64,000 nucleotides of DNA from Halococcus sediminicola (GTDB lineage: Archaea > Halobacteriota > Halobacteria > Halobacteriales > Halococcaceae). The stretch spans positions 62,001 to 126,000 of the forward strand of contig NZ_BBMP01000022.1 of the NCBI RefSeq assembly GCF_000755245.1, written 5' to 3'. The position numbers were made by a program, and so were the translations under genes. The notes beneath the pieces were generated by a model. The model was not told the DNA's origin. It saw nothing but the letters and a program-made list of their open reading frames with translations, and ran no database searches. This document shows positions 25,852 through 33,388 of this stretch, one piece after another. Within the stretch, counting starts at the first letter, position 1. The number at the start of each line of letters is the position of its first letter.

Positions 25852-26265
25852 CTATTCGACCCGAAGGATTCCCGTGAGTTCAGCCTCCTCTGCGAGCGCA
25901 TCGACGAACGCCCTGTCGAGATCGGCGGCGGCCTTGTCGGTCCCGACCATCACGGTCCGATCGTCGACGTACTCGCTCGTCCGGCAGACGAGACTGCGCG
26001 CGTTCTCGAAGGCGAGGTCCGGGTGGCCGCGACCGGTGACGAGTTCGGTCTGGTCGCCGGCGTCGAGTGTCAGGGTAATGGTCGCGTCGGCGTCGCGACA
26101 GGCAGCGACGAATCCCGGATCGAAGTCGGCGGGCGTACGATCGGCCTCGACGGCCAGAATGCAGTCGCCCGCGGGCGTCAGGTAGTCGTCGCTCGTGAGT
26201 TCGAGCGTGCTCGCGTGGCGCGCGCTGACGTTCTCGTGACCGCGCGCACGGACGACCTCTTCCAT
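25852..26265 (-). CDS. DUF371 family protein
   Basis: A 137-residue archaeal protein of the DUF371 family, recognised from VVRARGHENVSARHASTLE, the segment DDYLTPAGDCILAV and GRGHPDLAF. The conserved Arg-Gly-His-x-Asn and Gly-Asp-Cys motifs suggest a catalytic or nucleotide-binding site, but no function is established. The start at 26265 (MEEVVRARGH) fits the family N terminus. It lies in a minus-strand row with endonuclease III and a small cysteine-rich protein. Confidence 0.75.
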   Translation of the reverse strand: MEEVVRARGHENVSARHASTLELTSDDYLTPAGDCILAVEADRTPADFDPGFVAACRDADATITLTLDAGDQTELVTGRGHPDLAFENARSLVCRTSEYVDDRTVMVGTDKAAADLDRAFVDALAEEAELTGILRVE

Positions 26266-26289
26266 GACCGCCCTCGGCCGGGGCGGCAT

Positions 26290-26484
26290 TTAGGCGTGTG
26301 TCTTTGCGACCGTCACCGTGATCGCGCCGCAGGCACACTCGTAGGCACGACGTTCACCGTACCTGTCCCGAAAGACGAGCGCCGGAGCGGCGAGTTCGTG
26401 GTCGCAGTCGGTCGCTTCACACGTAGGCGTGAGTTCGTCGAACACGGCCGAACGACGCCCGCAACAGGGATGAACCGGAGCCAT
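26290..26484 (-). CDS. Small Cys-rich zinc-binding protein
   Basis: A 64-residue protein with clustered cysteines (HPCC near the start, CEATDC and CACG near the end), so probably metal binding. A central hydrophobic strand LAAPALVFRD separates the two clusters. No family recognised. It ends 24 nt before the DUF371 start and is probably cotranscribed with it. Confidence 0.5.
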   Translation of the reverse strand: MAPVHPCCGRRSAVFDELTPTCEATDCDHELAAPALVFRDRYGERRAYECACGAITVTVAKTHA

Positions 26485-26562
26485 CCCCGGAGCGAAAGTG
26501 AAGCCGGCCGGAACACGCGATGGGGACAGAAGGGCTATGACCGCGGCGCACACCCTACAGGC

Positions 26563-28227
26563 ATGGAGCTGTGCGAGTGGACGGCCGCGGCGGTCACCCC
26601 CGGCGACGGCCCGCCCGAAGCCGACGGCTGGCAGTCCATCGAAGATCCCGTCAGCCCAGAGGGATTTGCGGGCGAACGCGCCGTCGCCTACCGCACGCGA
26701 TTCGCTGACCCGCGCGACGGCGGCGACGGGCGCGTGCTGCTCACCCTCCGCGGACTCTACGCCCACGCACGTATCTGGCTGAACGGCGCGTTCGTCGGGA
26801 GTCACGACACCTATTTCACGCCCTTTCGAACGGTGTTCGACCCCCAAGACGAAAACGAACTCCTCGTCGAGTGTCGCGCGCCCGAGGACCGTTTCGGCGG
26901 TGTCTTCGAAACCGGGTTGATCCCCGAATCCCGGAGCGTACCCGGCATCCGATGGAGCGCTCGCGTCGAGGGCGTCCCCGAGACCGTCATCACCGACCTC
27001 ACGATCGGCACCGACGAAAGTGGCGACGAGGCGGGCGTCAACGCCATCGTGACCATCGATGCCGGCACCGATATCGACGGTCGCGTACGGCTCTCGCTCG
27101 GTCCGGCGGGGTCGGCGGGTGCGAGCGCGCTGAGTCAGGTGGGCGTGAGTGCGGCGGCGGGCGAGCGCGTCACGGTACAGGGCCGACTCTCCGTGCGCGA
27201 CCCCGAGCGGTGGTGGCCGCGCGGGTTCGGTCCCCAGAACCGGTACGTCGTCCGGGCGGCCCTCGGCGAGCACGAACGAACGGCGACGACCGGCTTTCGC
27301 ACGGTCGAGTACAATGCCGAGGGGCTGTCGGTCAACGGGACTCGCGTCCCGGTTCGTGGTCTCGTCGTGCTGCCCGATGAGCGCGAAACCGACCCCGACC
27401 CCATCGAGCGGGCGGTCGAGGCGAACGCCACTCTCGTTCGCCCGTACGGCCACGTGCCCCCGAAATCGTGCTACGAAGCCGCCGGCGCGGCGGGCGTGCT
27501 CCTCATGCAGGACGTCCCGATGAGTCCGGGCGCGCTCGACGCCGAACGCGCCCGACTGGTCGCGCGCACGCTCGCCGGCGCGGTCGGTCGTCGACCGAGC
27601 CTCGCCGCCTTCGGGGTTCACGACGACTCGCATGGGTTCGACGTCACGACCGACGAAGACGAGTGGCGCGTGCTCCGCTCGACGGGTAATGGGGGTGGGG
27701 CCACGGCGACGGCGGCCGCGGCGGCGCTTCCGGGGGACGTCCCCACGATTTCGACGCCGGGTCTCGATGGCGACACGGTGGAGGTCGGGACGGCGTGGGT
27801 GCTCGACGGCTGCTCGGCGAACGGCGCGCGGACGCGCTACGTGGTTCCGGGGACCGATGACGCGGCGACCGCTCGCGCCGAACGGGCGATCGAGGCACTG
27901 CGGCTGTCGAACGAATCGATCGTTACGGCCTTCGGCCCGCCGGGAGCGGTCGGCGACGCCGTCGAGACGGCGTTCGCGCCAGTAGGAATATTTCTCGACG
28001 ACCCCACGGCCGCGGAGCCACGGGTCGTCGTCGTCAACGACACGCCCGAACCGGTCGCCGGCGACCTCGATTGGACGACCAGTACGGAGAGCGCAACGCT
28101 GTCGGTCGCCGTCGACCCGCTCTCACGGACGGTGGTCGACGGGATCGACTGGCCGGGTGATGCCGAACGGATCGAACTGATACTTTCGACCGACGAGCGA
28201 CGGGCGACGAACGAGTACGAGCGCTGA
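26563..28227 (+). CDS. GH2-like protein with degenerate active site
   Basis: A 554-residue protein with the layout of family 2 glycoside hydrolases: an N-terminal sugar-binding jelly roll (VLLTLRGLYAHARIWLNGAFVG), an immunoglobulin-like domain, and the opening of a TIM barrel (LSVNGTRVPVRGLVVLP, then LVRPYGHVPPKSCYEAAGAAG). Where active enzymes read HPS-x-x-x-W-x-x-G-N-E, this one has RPSLAAFGVHDDSHG, so the catalytic acid/base Glu is missing and the barrel is short. A binding or structural role, or a non-canonical activity, is likely. A TATA-like CTATGA lies about 27 nt upstream of the ATG. Confidence 0.7.
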   Translation: MELCEWTAAAVTPGDGPPEADGWQSIEDPVSPEGFAGERAVAYRTRFADPRDGGDGRVLLTLRGLYAHARIWLNGAFVGSHDTYFTPFRTVFDPQDENELLVECRAPEDRFGGVFETGLIPESRSVPGIRWSARVEGVPETVITDLTIGTDESGDEAGVNAIVTIDAGTDIDGRVRLSLGPAGSAGASALSQVGVSAAAGERVTVQGRLSVRDPERWWPRGFGPQNRYVVRAALGEHERTATTGFRTVEYNAEGLSVNGTRVPVRGLVVLPDERETDPDPIERAVEANATLVRPYGHVPPKSCYEAAGAAGVLLMQDVPMSPGALDAERARLVARTLAGAVGRRPSLAAFGVHDDSHGFDVTTDEDEWRVLRSTGNGGGATATAAAAALPGDVPTISTPGLDGDTVEVGTAWVLDGCSANGARTRYVVPGTDDAATARAERAIEALRLSNESIVTAFGPPGAVGDAVETAFAPVGIFLDDPTAAEPRVVVVNDTPEPVAGDLDWTTSTESATLSVAVDPLSRTVVDGIDWPGDAERIELILSTDERRATNEYER

Positions 28228-28265
28228 TGGCCGTATCGGCAGTCAACCCCTCACACGACCACAAC

Positions 28266-28273
28266 GTTTAAAT
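28266..28273 (+). promoter_or_regulatory. TATA box of the small ORF/coiled-coil operon
   Basis: GTTTAAAT lies 22-29 nt upstream of the ATG at 28295, which is the spacing of leaderless haloarchaeal promoters and points to that ATG, not the one at 28423, as the transcript start. Confidence 0.6.
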
Positions 28274-28276
28274 CGA

Positions 28277-28303
28277 TTCTGGCAGTATCAGTACATGCCA
28301 GAA
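28277..28303. promoter_or_regulatory. Perfect inverted repeat over the transcription start
   Basis: TTCTGGCA (28277-28284) and TGCCAGAA (28296-28303) form a perfect 8-bp inverted repeat with an 11-nt spacer, placed right behind the TATA box and over the ATG of the 43-codon ORF. The position is typical of an archaeal repressor site. The same TCTGGC/GCCAGA half-sites flank the padR start codon at 40091-40107. Confidence 0.55.
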
Positions 28304-28426
28304 CGCCGCCGGCGTCCACCGTGGTATCGCACACAGAATGATACGGACCACTCCTCAGGACCGACAGCGACCGACCGGGAGTGGCGACCACGCGCTGGCG
28401 CGGCTGGGATCGCAACAGAACTATGA
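28295..28426 (+). CDS. 43-residue leaderless ORF coupled to coiled-coil gene
   Basis: A small ORF starting MPERRRRPPWYRTQND and ending GIATEL. Its start lies 22-29 nt behind a TATA box, and its TGA overlaps the ATG of the coiled-coil gene as ATGA. The peptide is Arg-rich at the N terminus and then polar. No family is recognised. It may be a regulatory leader peptide that controls translation of the next gene, or a small protein in its own right. Evidence is position and spacing, not homology. Confidence 0.5.
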   Translation: MPERRRRPPWYRTQNDTDHSSGPTATDREWRPRAGAAGIATEL

Positions 28427-29310
28427 GCACAATCGACCAATCAGCGAACGTCGAACTCACCGACGACGACCTCGAAAGCGACTCGAAAGGACAGTTGATC
28501 AAACTCGCCGGCAAACTCCGTGACCGGCGCAACGAACTGAACCAACAGGCCTCGGAGCGCGCATCGAAACGCGACGACCTCAACGCGAAGACTCGAGAGC
28601 AAGTCGATCTCGCCCAGGAACACCGCGAGAAACGCGACGAACTCAACGAGAAGGTACAGGAACACAAACAGCAGCGCAACGAACTCAACGCCGAGGCCAA
28701 CGAGCTGTTCGACGAGGTCGACGAACTGAAAGGCGACCTCGAACTCGACGAGGGCAAGGACCTCGACGAACTCGAAGAGGAAATCGAGAAACTCGAGTTC
28801 CGCCAGCAGACCGAGGTGCTCTCGACGGAGGACGAGCGCGAACTCATCGAGAAGATCGAGAACAAGCGCGAACAGTACCGCGAGCGAAAGGAGGCGCTCG
28901 ACGACACCGACGGGCTCGAAGAAGTCAAGGCCGAAGCCGAGGAGATCCGCGCCGAAGCCTCCGAGCACCACGAGAAGGTGACCGAACTCGCCGACGAGGC
29001 CCAAGAGCACCACAACAACATGATCGAGGCCTACCGCGAGGCCGACGACGTCCGCGACGAGGCCGACGAGTGGCACGAGAAGTTCGTCGACGCCCAGGAG
29101 GCCGCCGACCGCCACCACGAGGACTTCGTCGAGGTGCAAAAGCGCCTGCGCGAGATGGACAAAGAGGAAGAGCAGGAGCGCAAATCCGCACGTGACCAGC
29201 GCCGCGAGGAAGCAGAAGCCGAAGCCGAGGAGATCTACGAGCAGTTCAAACAGGGCGAGACCCTCGATACCGAGGACCTGATGAAGTTGCAGAAAGCGGG
29301 CAAGCTCTAA
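28423..29310 (+). CDS. Conserved archaeal coiled-coil protein (COG1340-like)
   Basis: A 295-residue, highly charged protein that is almost entirely coiled coil (heptads through ELNQQASERASKRDDLNAK and onward), with short breaks near residues 105-115 and a less charged C-terminal end (GETLDTEDLMKLQKAGKL). It matches the archaeal COG1340-type coiled-coil proteins, whose function is unknown. The ATG at 28423 overlaps the stop of the 43-codon ORF. A cytoplasmic scaffold or structural role is plausible but unproven. Confidence 0.8.
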   Translation: MSTIDQSANVELTDDDLESDSKGQLIKLAGKLRDRRNELNQQASERASKRDDLNAKTREQVDLAQEHREKRDELNEKVQEHKQQRNELNAEANELFDEVDELKGDLELDEGKDLDELEEEIEKLEFRQQTEVLSTEDERELIEKIENKREQYRERKEALDDTDGLEEVKAEAEEIRAEASEHHEKVTELADEAQEHHNNMIEAYREADDVRDEADEWHEKFVDAQEAADRHHEDFVEVQKRLREMDKEEEQERKSARDQRREEAEAEAEEIYEQFKQGETLDTEDLMKLQKAGKL

Positions 29311-29377
29311 CACCACCGAACCCGAAGCCGACTGCCGCGAGCGAACCATTCATCCGCCGCCCGCCCCGTGAGTAGCC

Positions 29378-30286
29378 ATGCCCATCGAATCACGAACCGC
29401 ATTCATGAGCGCGGCCGTCGGCGCGAGCGCCGGGGCCGGCGTCTGGGGGACGATCAAACGGCTGCGCGCACGAGCCGAGAACGGGTACAATACCGTCGAG
29501 GTCGCCGTCGAGGGCCCCATCACGCGCGAGGGAAGCCGCCTGCCGGGCAACCGGCGGCGCTCGATTCCGGCCGACAAGATCGTCGACCAGATCGAGCGCG
29601 CCGACGAGGACCCGAACGCCGAAGCCTTAGTGGTGAAACTCAACACGCCCGGCGGGGAGGTTCTCCCCAGTGAAGACATCCGGCTGGCCGCCGAGCGCTT
29701 CGACGGCCCCACGATCGCCTACGCGACCGACACCTGTGCGAGCGGCGGGTACTGGATCGCCAGCGGCTGTGACGAACTCTGGGCACGCGAGGCGAGCATC
29801 GTCGGCTCGATCGGAGTTCGTGGCTCGTCGGTCAACGCGAAGGGACTCGCGGACAAACTGGGACTCGACTACCAGCCGCTCAACGCCGGCGAGTACAAGG
29901 ACGCGGGCTACCCGCTGAAAGAACCCGACGAAGATGATCAAGAATACCTCCAGGGAATCGTCGACGACTACTACGAGACGTTCGTCGAGCGGGTCGCCGA
30001 GGGACGCGGTCTCGACGAGGAGACGGTTCGAGAGACCGAGGCGCGGGTTTACTTGGGGACCGACGCCGCCGAGAACGGACTGGTCGACGAACTCGGCACC
30101 CGCGAGGACGTCGAAGAGCGCATCGCCGAACGGCTCGGCCACGACGTCGAGATCGAGGAGTTCACGCCGAAGCAGAACCTGATGGAGCGAATCAGGGGCC
30201 AGTCACAGGGTGTGGCCTACGCCTTCGGGGCCGGTGTCGCGGACTCGCTCGGCGTGGACGAGGAGTTCGGTCTCGAACTGCGATAG
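29378..30286 (+). CDS. sppA: Signal peptide peptidase SppA (S49)
   Basis: A 302-residue S49-family serine protease with a Ser-Lys dyad. The N terminus has a short weakly hydrophobic segment (MSAAVGASAGAGVWG). LNTPGGEVLPSED is the family glycine motif, CASGGYWIASG carries the catalytic Ser and GEYKDAGYPLKE the catalytic Lys. It would cleave leftover signal peptides or other membrane peptides. It lies 67 nt downstream of the coiled-coil gene on the same strand and could share its transcript. Confidence 0.88.
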   Translation: MPIESRTAFMSAAVGASAGAGVWGTIKRLRARAENGYNTVEVAVEGPITREGSRLPGNRRRSIPADKIVDQIERADEDPNAEALVVKLNTPGGEVLPSEDIRLAAERFDGPTIAYATDTCASGGYWIASGCDELWAREASIVGSIGVRGSSVNAKGLADKLGLDYQPLNAGEYKDAGYPLKEPDEDDQEYLQGIVDDYYETFVERVAEGRGLDEETVRETEARVYLGTDAAENGLVDELGTREDVEERIAERLGHDVEIEEFTPKQNLMERIRGQSQGVAYAFGAGVADSLGVDEEFGLELR

Positions 30287-30293
30287 CGCTCGA

Positions 30294-30821
30294 TTATCCG
30301 TTGAGTTCCTGCCAGTGCTCGTAGACCGAGAGAGCCTCGTCGTCGGCCTCGTCGGCGTGAATCAATGGGAGGTTGCGCTCGTCCCAGTCTTTTTGATATT
30401 CGTCGTAGAACTCGCCGAACTCGAAGTATTTTCGGCTATCCGTGTAGTATTCTTCGTACCGCTCGCGCTGGGTGAGGAAGAAGACGTTGTCCGGGCTACA
30501 GTAGTAGAGCGCGCCGAGACACATCGGGCAGGGATGGGCCATCACGTAGACGTCACAGCCCGAGAGGTCCTCGCTGCCGACGCGCTTGCAGGCCTGTTCG
30601 ATGGCCACCGTCTCGGCGTGGGCGACGAGATTGTTGGTCTGGGCGACGAGGTTCGGGCTCTCGGCGAGGATTTCTCCATCGCGGACGACGAGACAGGAGA
30701 AGGGTCGGCCGCCGTCTTCGACGTTCTCGCGGGCGATTGCCAGCGTGCGGTCGACGAACTCGGGATCTACGCTTTGGGACACGAACGAGAAACGCCCGCC
30801 GGAGGCATAGACGTTCGCCAA
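30294..30821 (-). CDS. CMP/dCMP-type deaminase (guanine/tRNA deaminase-like)
   Basis: A 175-residue zinc-dependent nucleobase deaminase. The zinc and catalytic motifs are HAETVAIEQA (His ligand and catalytic Glu) and HPCPMCLGAL (two Cys ligands). The C-terminal region with ERYEEYYTDSRKYFEFGEF resembles guanine deaminase-like proteins more than cytidine deaminase. Substrate is not settled by sequence. The ATG at 30821 is used; a GTG at 30782 just before SQSVDPEFVD is an alternative. It converges with sppA, leaving 7 nt. Confidence 0.8.
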   Translation of the reverse strand: MANVYASGGRFSFVSQSVDPEFVDRTLAIARENVEDGGRPFSCLVVRDGEILAESPNLVAQTNNLVAHAETVAIEQACKRVGSEDLSGCDVYVMAHPCPMCLGALYYCSPDNVFFLTQRERYEEYYTDSRKYFEFGEFYDEYQKDWDERNLPLIHADEADDEALSVYEHWQELNG

Positions 30822-30868
30822 CCGGCACCATCGCGGGTGTTTTCATGGCGCGGTCGTGAACAGTAGGC

Positions 30869-32011
30869 GTGAGTACGCTCGTCGTCTGTATCGACCGCGG
30901 CGAGATCGTCGCCGACGCCGCGGGGGAGCTACCGGTGGTCGGCGAGCGGACGGTGCGCTCGCTGGTCACCGACGTCGGTATCGCGGACCCCGAGAGCAGC
31001 CGCGTCAACTGTCTACTCGAAGGGCTGCGCCTCGCTCGCGAACTGCGAGACGCGGGCGAGGAACCGGTGGTGGCGGTCGTCTCCGGAGTGGACGAGTCGG
31101 TCGATGCCGACCGCGACCTCGCCCGCCAATTAGAGGGGCTGCTCGCCGACCGCGCCATCGAGTCGGCGGTCGTCGTCACCGACAGCACGACCGAAGAACG
31201 CGTCGTTCACGTCGTCGAGAGCCGGGTGCGCGTCGACGGCGTCTCGCGGGTCGTCGTCCGGCAGGCCCGCGACCTCGAATCGACGTACTACCTGCTGAAG
31301 CAGTTCCTCGCCGACGAGGACCTCCGGCAGACGGTGTTGGTACCGATCGGCGTCGCGCTGCTCGCGATCCCGATGTTCGTGCTGTTCGCCCGGAGCCTGC
31401 GGAGTGCACTCGCCGCCGTCGCCGGCGTCACCGGGCTGTTCGTGCTCTACAAGGGGTTGGGCGTCGGCGACGCGCTCGGGGCGCTGACGGGCGGCGTGCG
31501 CGACGGACTCTACACCGGACGACTCTCGGTCGTCACGGGCGTCATCGCCGCGGGGCTAGCGCTCGTGGGTCTCGTGGCGGGTGCGATCAGCGCCACGCCG
31601 CTGGCCGGCGAGGCGAGCGCGCTCGTCACCGTAATGTCCTTCCTGTTCGACAGCGTGCCGTGGCTGGCGACGGCGGCGTTGACCGCGAGCGCCGGCCGGG
31701 TCGCCGACGAGTGGCTCCACAGCGGCCGGGTCGGCAACGCCGCGCTCAACCTTCCGTTCGTGGTGGTCGCGGTCGGTCTCGTGATTCGTGGATTCGGGGC
31801 CTACTTCCTCGAACGCGCCGGCGTCATCGGTCCATTGAGAATGCCGGCGACGGGTCTCGGCGTCGTCTCGGTGCGTGGATTCGTCGTCGGCGGCGATGCC
31901 CGGCTCGTGGCGTTCGTGGTCGCCGGGGTGCTCGTGAGTCTGCTCGGCGTCGGCGTCGCGGCGCGGATGGGCGAGCGCGCGCCCGACGAGCACACCGAGA
32001 GCCTCGATTAA
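30869..32011 (+). CDS. DUF373 family membrane protein
   Basis: A 380-residue archaeal DUF373 protein. The cytoplasmic N-terminal half (about 155 residues) is an alpha/beta domain opening with TLVVCIDRGEIV; the rest has about six to seven transmembrane helices. Starts with GTG. The family is widespread in archaea and uncharacterised; the soluble part resembles a nucleotide- or metal-binding fold by its DRGEI and SGVDESVDADRD segments, an inference only. Its stop overlaps that of aroD by 4 nt. Confidence 0.8.
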   Translation: MSTLVVCIDRGEIVADAAGELPVVGERTVRSLVTDVGIADPESSRVNCLLEGLRLARELRDAGEEPVVAVVSGVDESVDADRDLARQLEGLLADRAIESAVVVTDSTTEERVVHVVESRVRVDGVSRVVVRQARDLESTYYLLKQFLADEDLRQTVLVPIGVALLAIPMFVLFARSLRSALAAVAGVTGLFVLYKGLGVGDALGALTGGVRDGLYTGRLSVVTGVIAAGLALVGLVAGAISATPLAGEASALVTVMSFLFDSVPWLATAALTASAGRVADEWLHSGRVGNAALNLPFVVVAVGLVIRGFGAYFLERAGVIGPLRMPATGLGVVSVRGFVVGGDARLVAFVVAGVLVSLLGVGVAARMGERAPDEHTESLD

Positions 32012-32673
32012 TCCAGCGTGTCGAGCAGGTCGGCGAGCGTGGCGAGGTCGTACTGGCCGGGAGCGGTCGCGCGCTCGGGGTCGAGCGGCGCGTAGGCGAT
32101 CCGTGAGCCGTAGAGGGGCGCGATAGCCCGCGAGTGGCCGCCAACCGCGCCCATTGCCATCGTCGCCACCCGTTCTCCGCCCCTGTGGAGGGTGTGCGTG
32201 GCCGCGAGCAGGTCGAGGACGTCCGCGGGCGTGTGAGCCGTGACGGCGAGTTTTGCGACCGTGCCGTGCTCGCTCGCGTGCTCCAGAGTCTTCTCCATCG
32301 CGGTGCGCGAGGGTGTCCCCTCGAAATCGTGTGTCGAGACGATGCAGGCCGTGTCGTGCTCGCGGGCGTGCTCGGCAAGCCAGTTCTCGTCCTCGACGGT
32401 CGCCAGTTCGATGTCGATCGCCTCCACGGTCGAACATTCGGCAGCGCGTTCGAGCGCGGCGAGCCGGTCGGGGGTTTCGGGCGCGTCGCCGCCCTCGTCG
32501 ACCGTTCGGTTGGTCGCGATCAGGGGCAGGTCTCCATCGTAGGCCGCGAGCGCGTCAAGCGGGTCGTCGGTGAAGTCCATGCGGAACTCGACGGCGTCGG
32601 CGTGGGTGCGGGCGGCGGGTTCGTCACGCAGGTCGGCGGTGGCCGCCGCGAGCACGCACGAATCGAAGTTCAT
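32008..32673 (-). CDS. aroD: 3-Dehydroquinate dehydratase, type I
   Basis: A 221-residue type I dehydroquinase of the shikimate pathway, converting 3-dehydroquinate to 3-dehydroshikimate through a Schiff base. AVEFRMDF opens the barrel, IVSTHDFEGTP carries the catalytic His and VAKLAVTA the Schiff-base Lys. The ATG at 32673 (MNFDSCVLAAA) is preferred to one at 32682. It is not beside other aromatic-pathway genes in this window. Convergent with the DUF373 gene. Confidence 0.9.
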   Translation of the reverse strand: MNFDSCVLAAATADLRDEPAARTHADAVEFRMDFTDDPLDALAAYDGDLPLIATNRTVDEGGDAPETPDRLAALERAAECSTVEAIDIELATVEDENWLAEHAREHDTACIVSTHDFEGTPSRTAMEKTLEHASEHGTVAKLAVTAHTPADVLDLLAATHTLHRGGERVATMAMGAVGGHSRAIAPLYGSRIAYAPLDPERATAPGQYDLATLADLLDTLD

Positions 32674-32734
32674 GCTCGCCATCGGCCCGAGCGGGCGAAA
32701 ACTCGTTCGGCTCGTGCGACCGCGGTCGCGGCGC

Positions 32735-33052
32735 GGCCGCGGCGGTGCGGTAGCGGTTCCTGGCGGATGAAGGGCGAGGCGCACCGGTGTGAGCGAAGCG
32801 AACACCACGACCGAAGGGAACGCGCCGAGGGCTTCGGCGGTGCTGTGCGATTGCGGTGAGTGGTTATATCCGCGCGAGCGCAGCGAGTGGGGTTCACCGC
32901 GAACGACCGAAGGGAGTGAGCGGGAGTTTTTAGTCCAGGTTTTTGCGACGAGCGGTGTGGTTCGGGAGAGCAAAGCTCTCCCGTCATCACGAAACGGCTC
33001 CGCCGTTTCGAACGACGCGAGCCGCAGGCGAGCGCACCCGAGGAGTAAAAAA
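32735..33052 (+). repeat. Dispersed repeat, copy A (fills gap 32674-33094)
   Basis: A gene-free stretch that matches, in inverted orientation, the stretch at 63403-63650. Shared landmarks in order are GGATGAAGGGCGAGG, GCCGAGGGCTTC, GCGGTGCTGT, GGGGTTCACCG, GGGAGTTTTTAG (GGGAAGTTTTTAG in copy B), TTTTTGCGA and a final GAGTAAAAA-like run. Many short GAGCGAAGCGAAC-type and CGACCGAAGGGA-type motifs are present. Frames stay open across it because of its composition, but the reading is not protein-like. The A copy has two extra hairpins at its right end. Confidence 0.8.
32965..33011. repeat. Two perfect tri-loop hairpins in repeat A
   Basis: Arms GGGAGAGC and GCTCTCCC (32965-32972, 32976-32983) enclose AAA. 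Arms CGAAACGGC and GCCGTTTCG (32991-32999, 33003-33011) enclose TCC. Both are perfect stems with three-base loops. They lie about 85 nt upstream of the next gene. Confidence 0.85.
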
Positions 33053-33094
33053 GTGGTTCGTAAAACCCAAAGCGGGTCGCCACGGGGTGTCCAT

Positions 33095-33388
33095 ATGGCC
33101 GATGACGAAGCCGACGAGGAAGACGAGGGACCAGTCGTCGAGCTGGGCGAGGGAGCGGCTGTTGAGGGCGTGCCGCTCGCGCGCGTCACCTCGCGGCTGA
33201 CGTGGGGCATGGAGCGGTCAGAACTCGAACGGCGTGTGGGCGACGTCGAGATCCGGACGCCCGACGGGCCGACCAGCCTGAGTGACGTGCTCGCCGAGGT
33301 CGACGAACCGTACTTCGAGCGCCGCCAGGAGTTCGAGGCGAGCGTGCGCGAGGTGGTCGGGACGGGTCCCGTACCGACCGAGGAGTAG
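33095..33388 (+). CDS. DUF5789-like small acidic protein
   Basis: A 97-residue acidic haloarchaeal protein resembling DUF5789 by LERRVGDVEIRTPDGPTSL followed by DVLAEV and a C-terminal FEASVREVV. N-terminal 20 residues are mostly Asp and Glu. The frame continues upstream through the dispersed repeat, but the ATG at 33095 is where gene-like sequence begins, and GTAAAACC at about 33059-33066 is a fair TATA element. Function unknown. Its stop overlaps by 1 nt the GTG of the CPBP protein gene. Confidence 0.7.
   Translation: MADDEADEEDEGPVVELGEGAAVEGVPLARVTSRLTWGMERSELERRVGDVEIRTPDGPTSLSDVLAEVDEPYFERRQEFEASVREVVGTGPVPTEE

Noticed and set aside
28251-29349. Ser-rich and Val/Leu-rich frames opposite the coiled-coil gene
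   Set aside because: They are the complements of GAG/GAC-rich codons of the coiled coil, a known artefact of acidic coding regions.
32789-33094. 102-codon N-terminal extension of the DUF5789-like gene
   Set aside because: The extension lies inside dispersed repeat A, has no family similarity, and shares its odd translation with the copy at 63.4 kb. The ATG at 33095 is where acidic, gene-like sequence starts.
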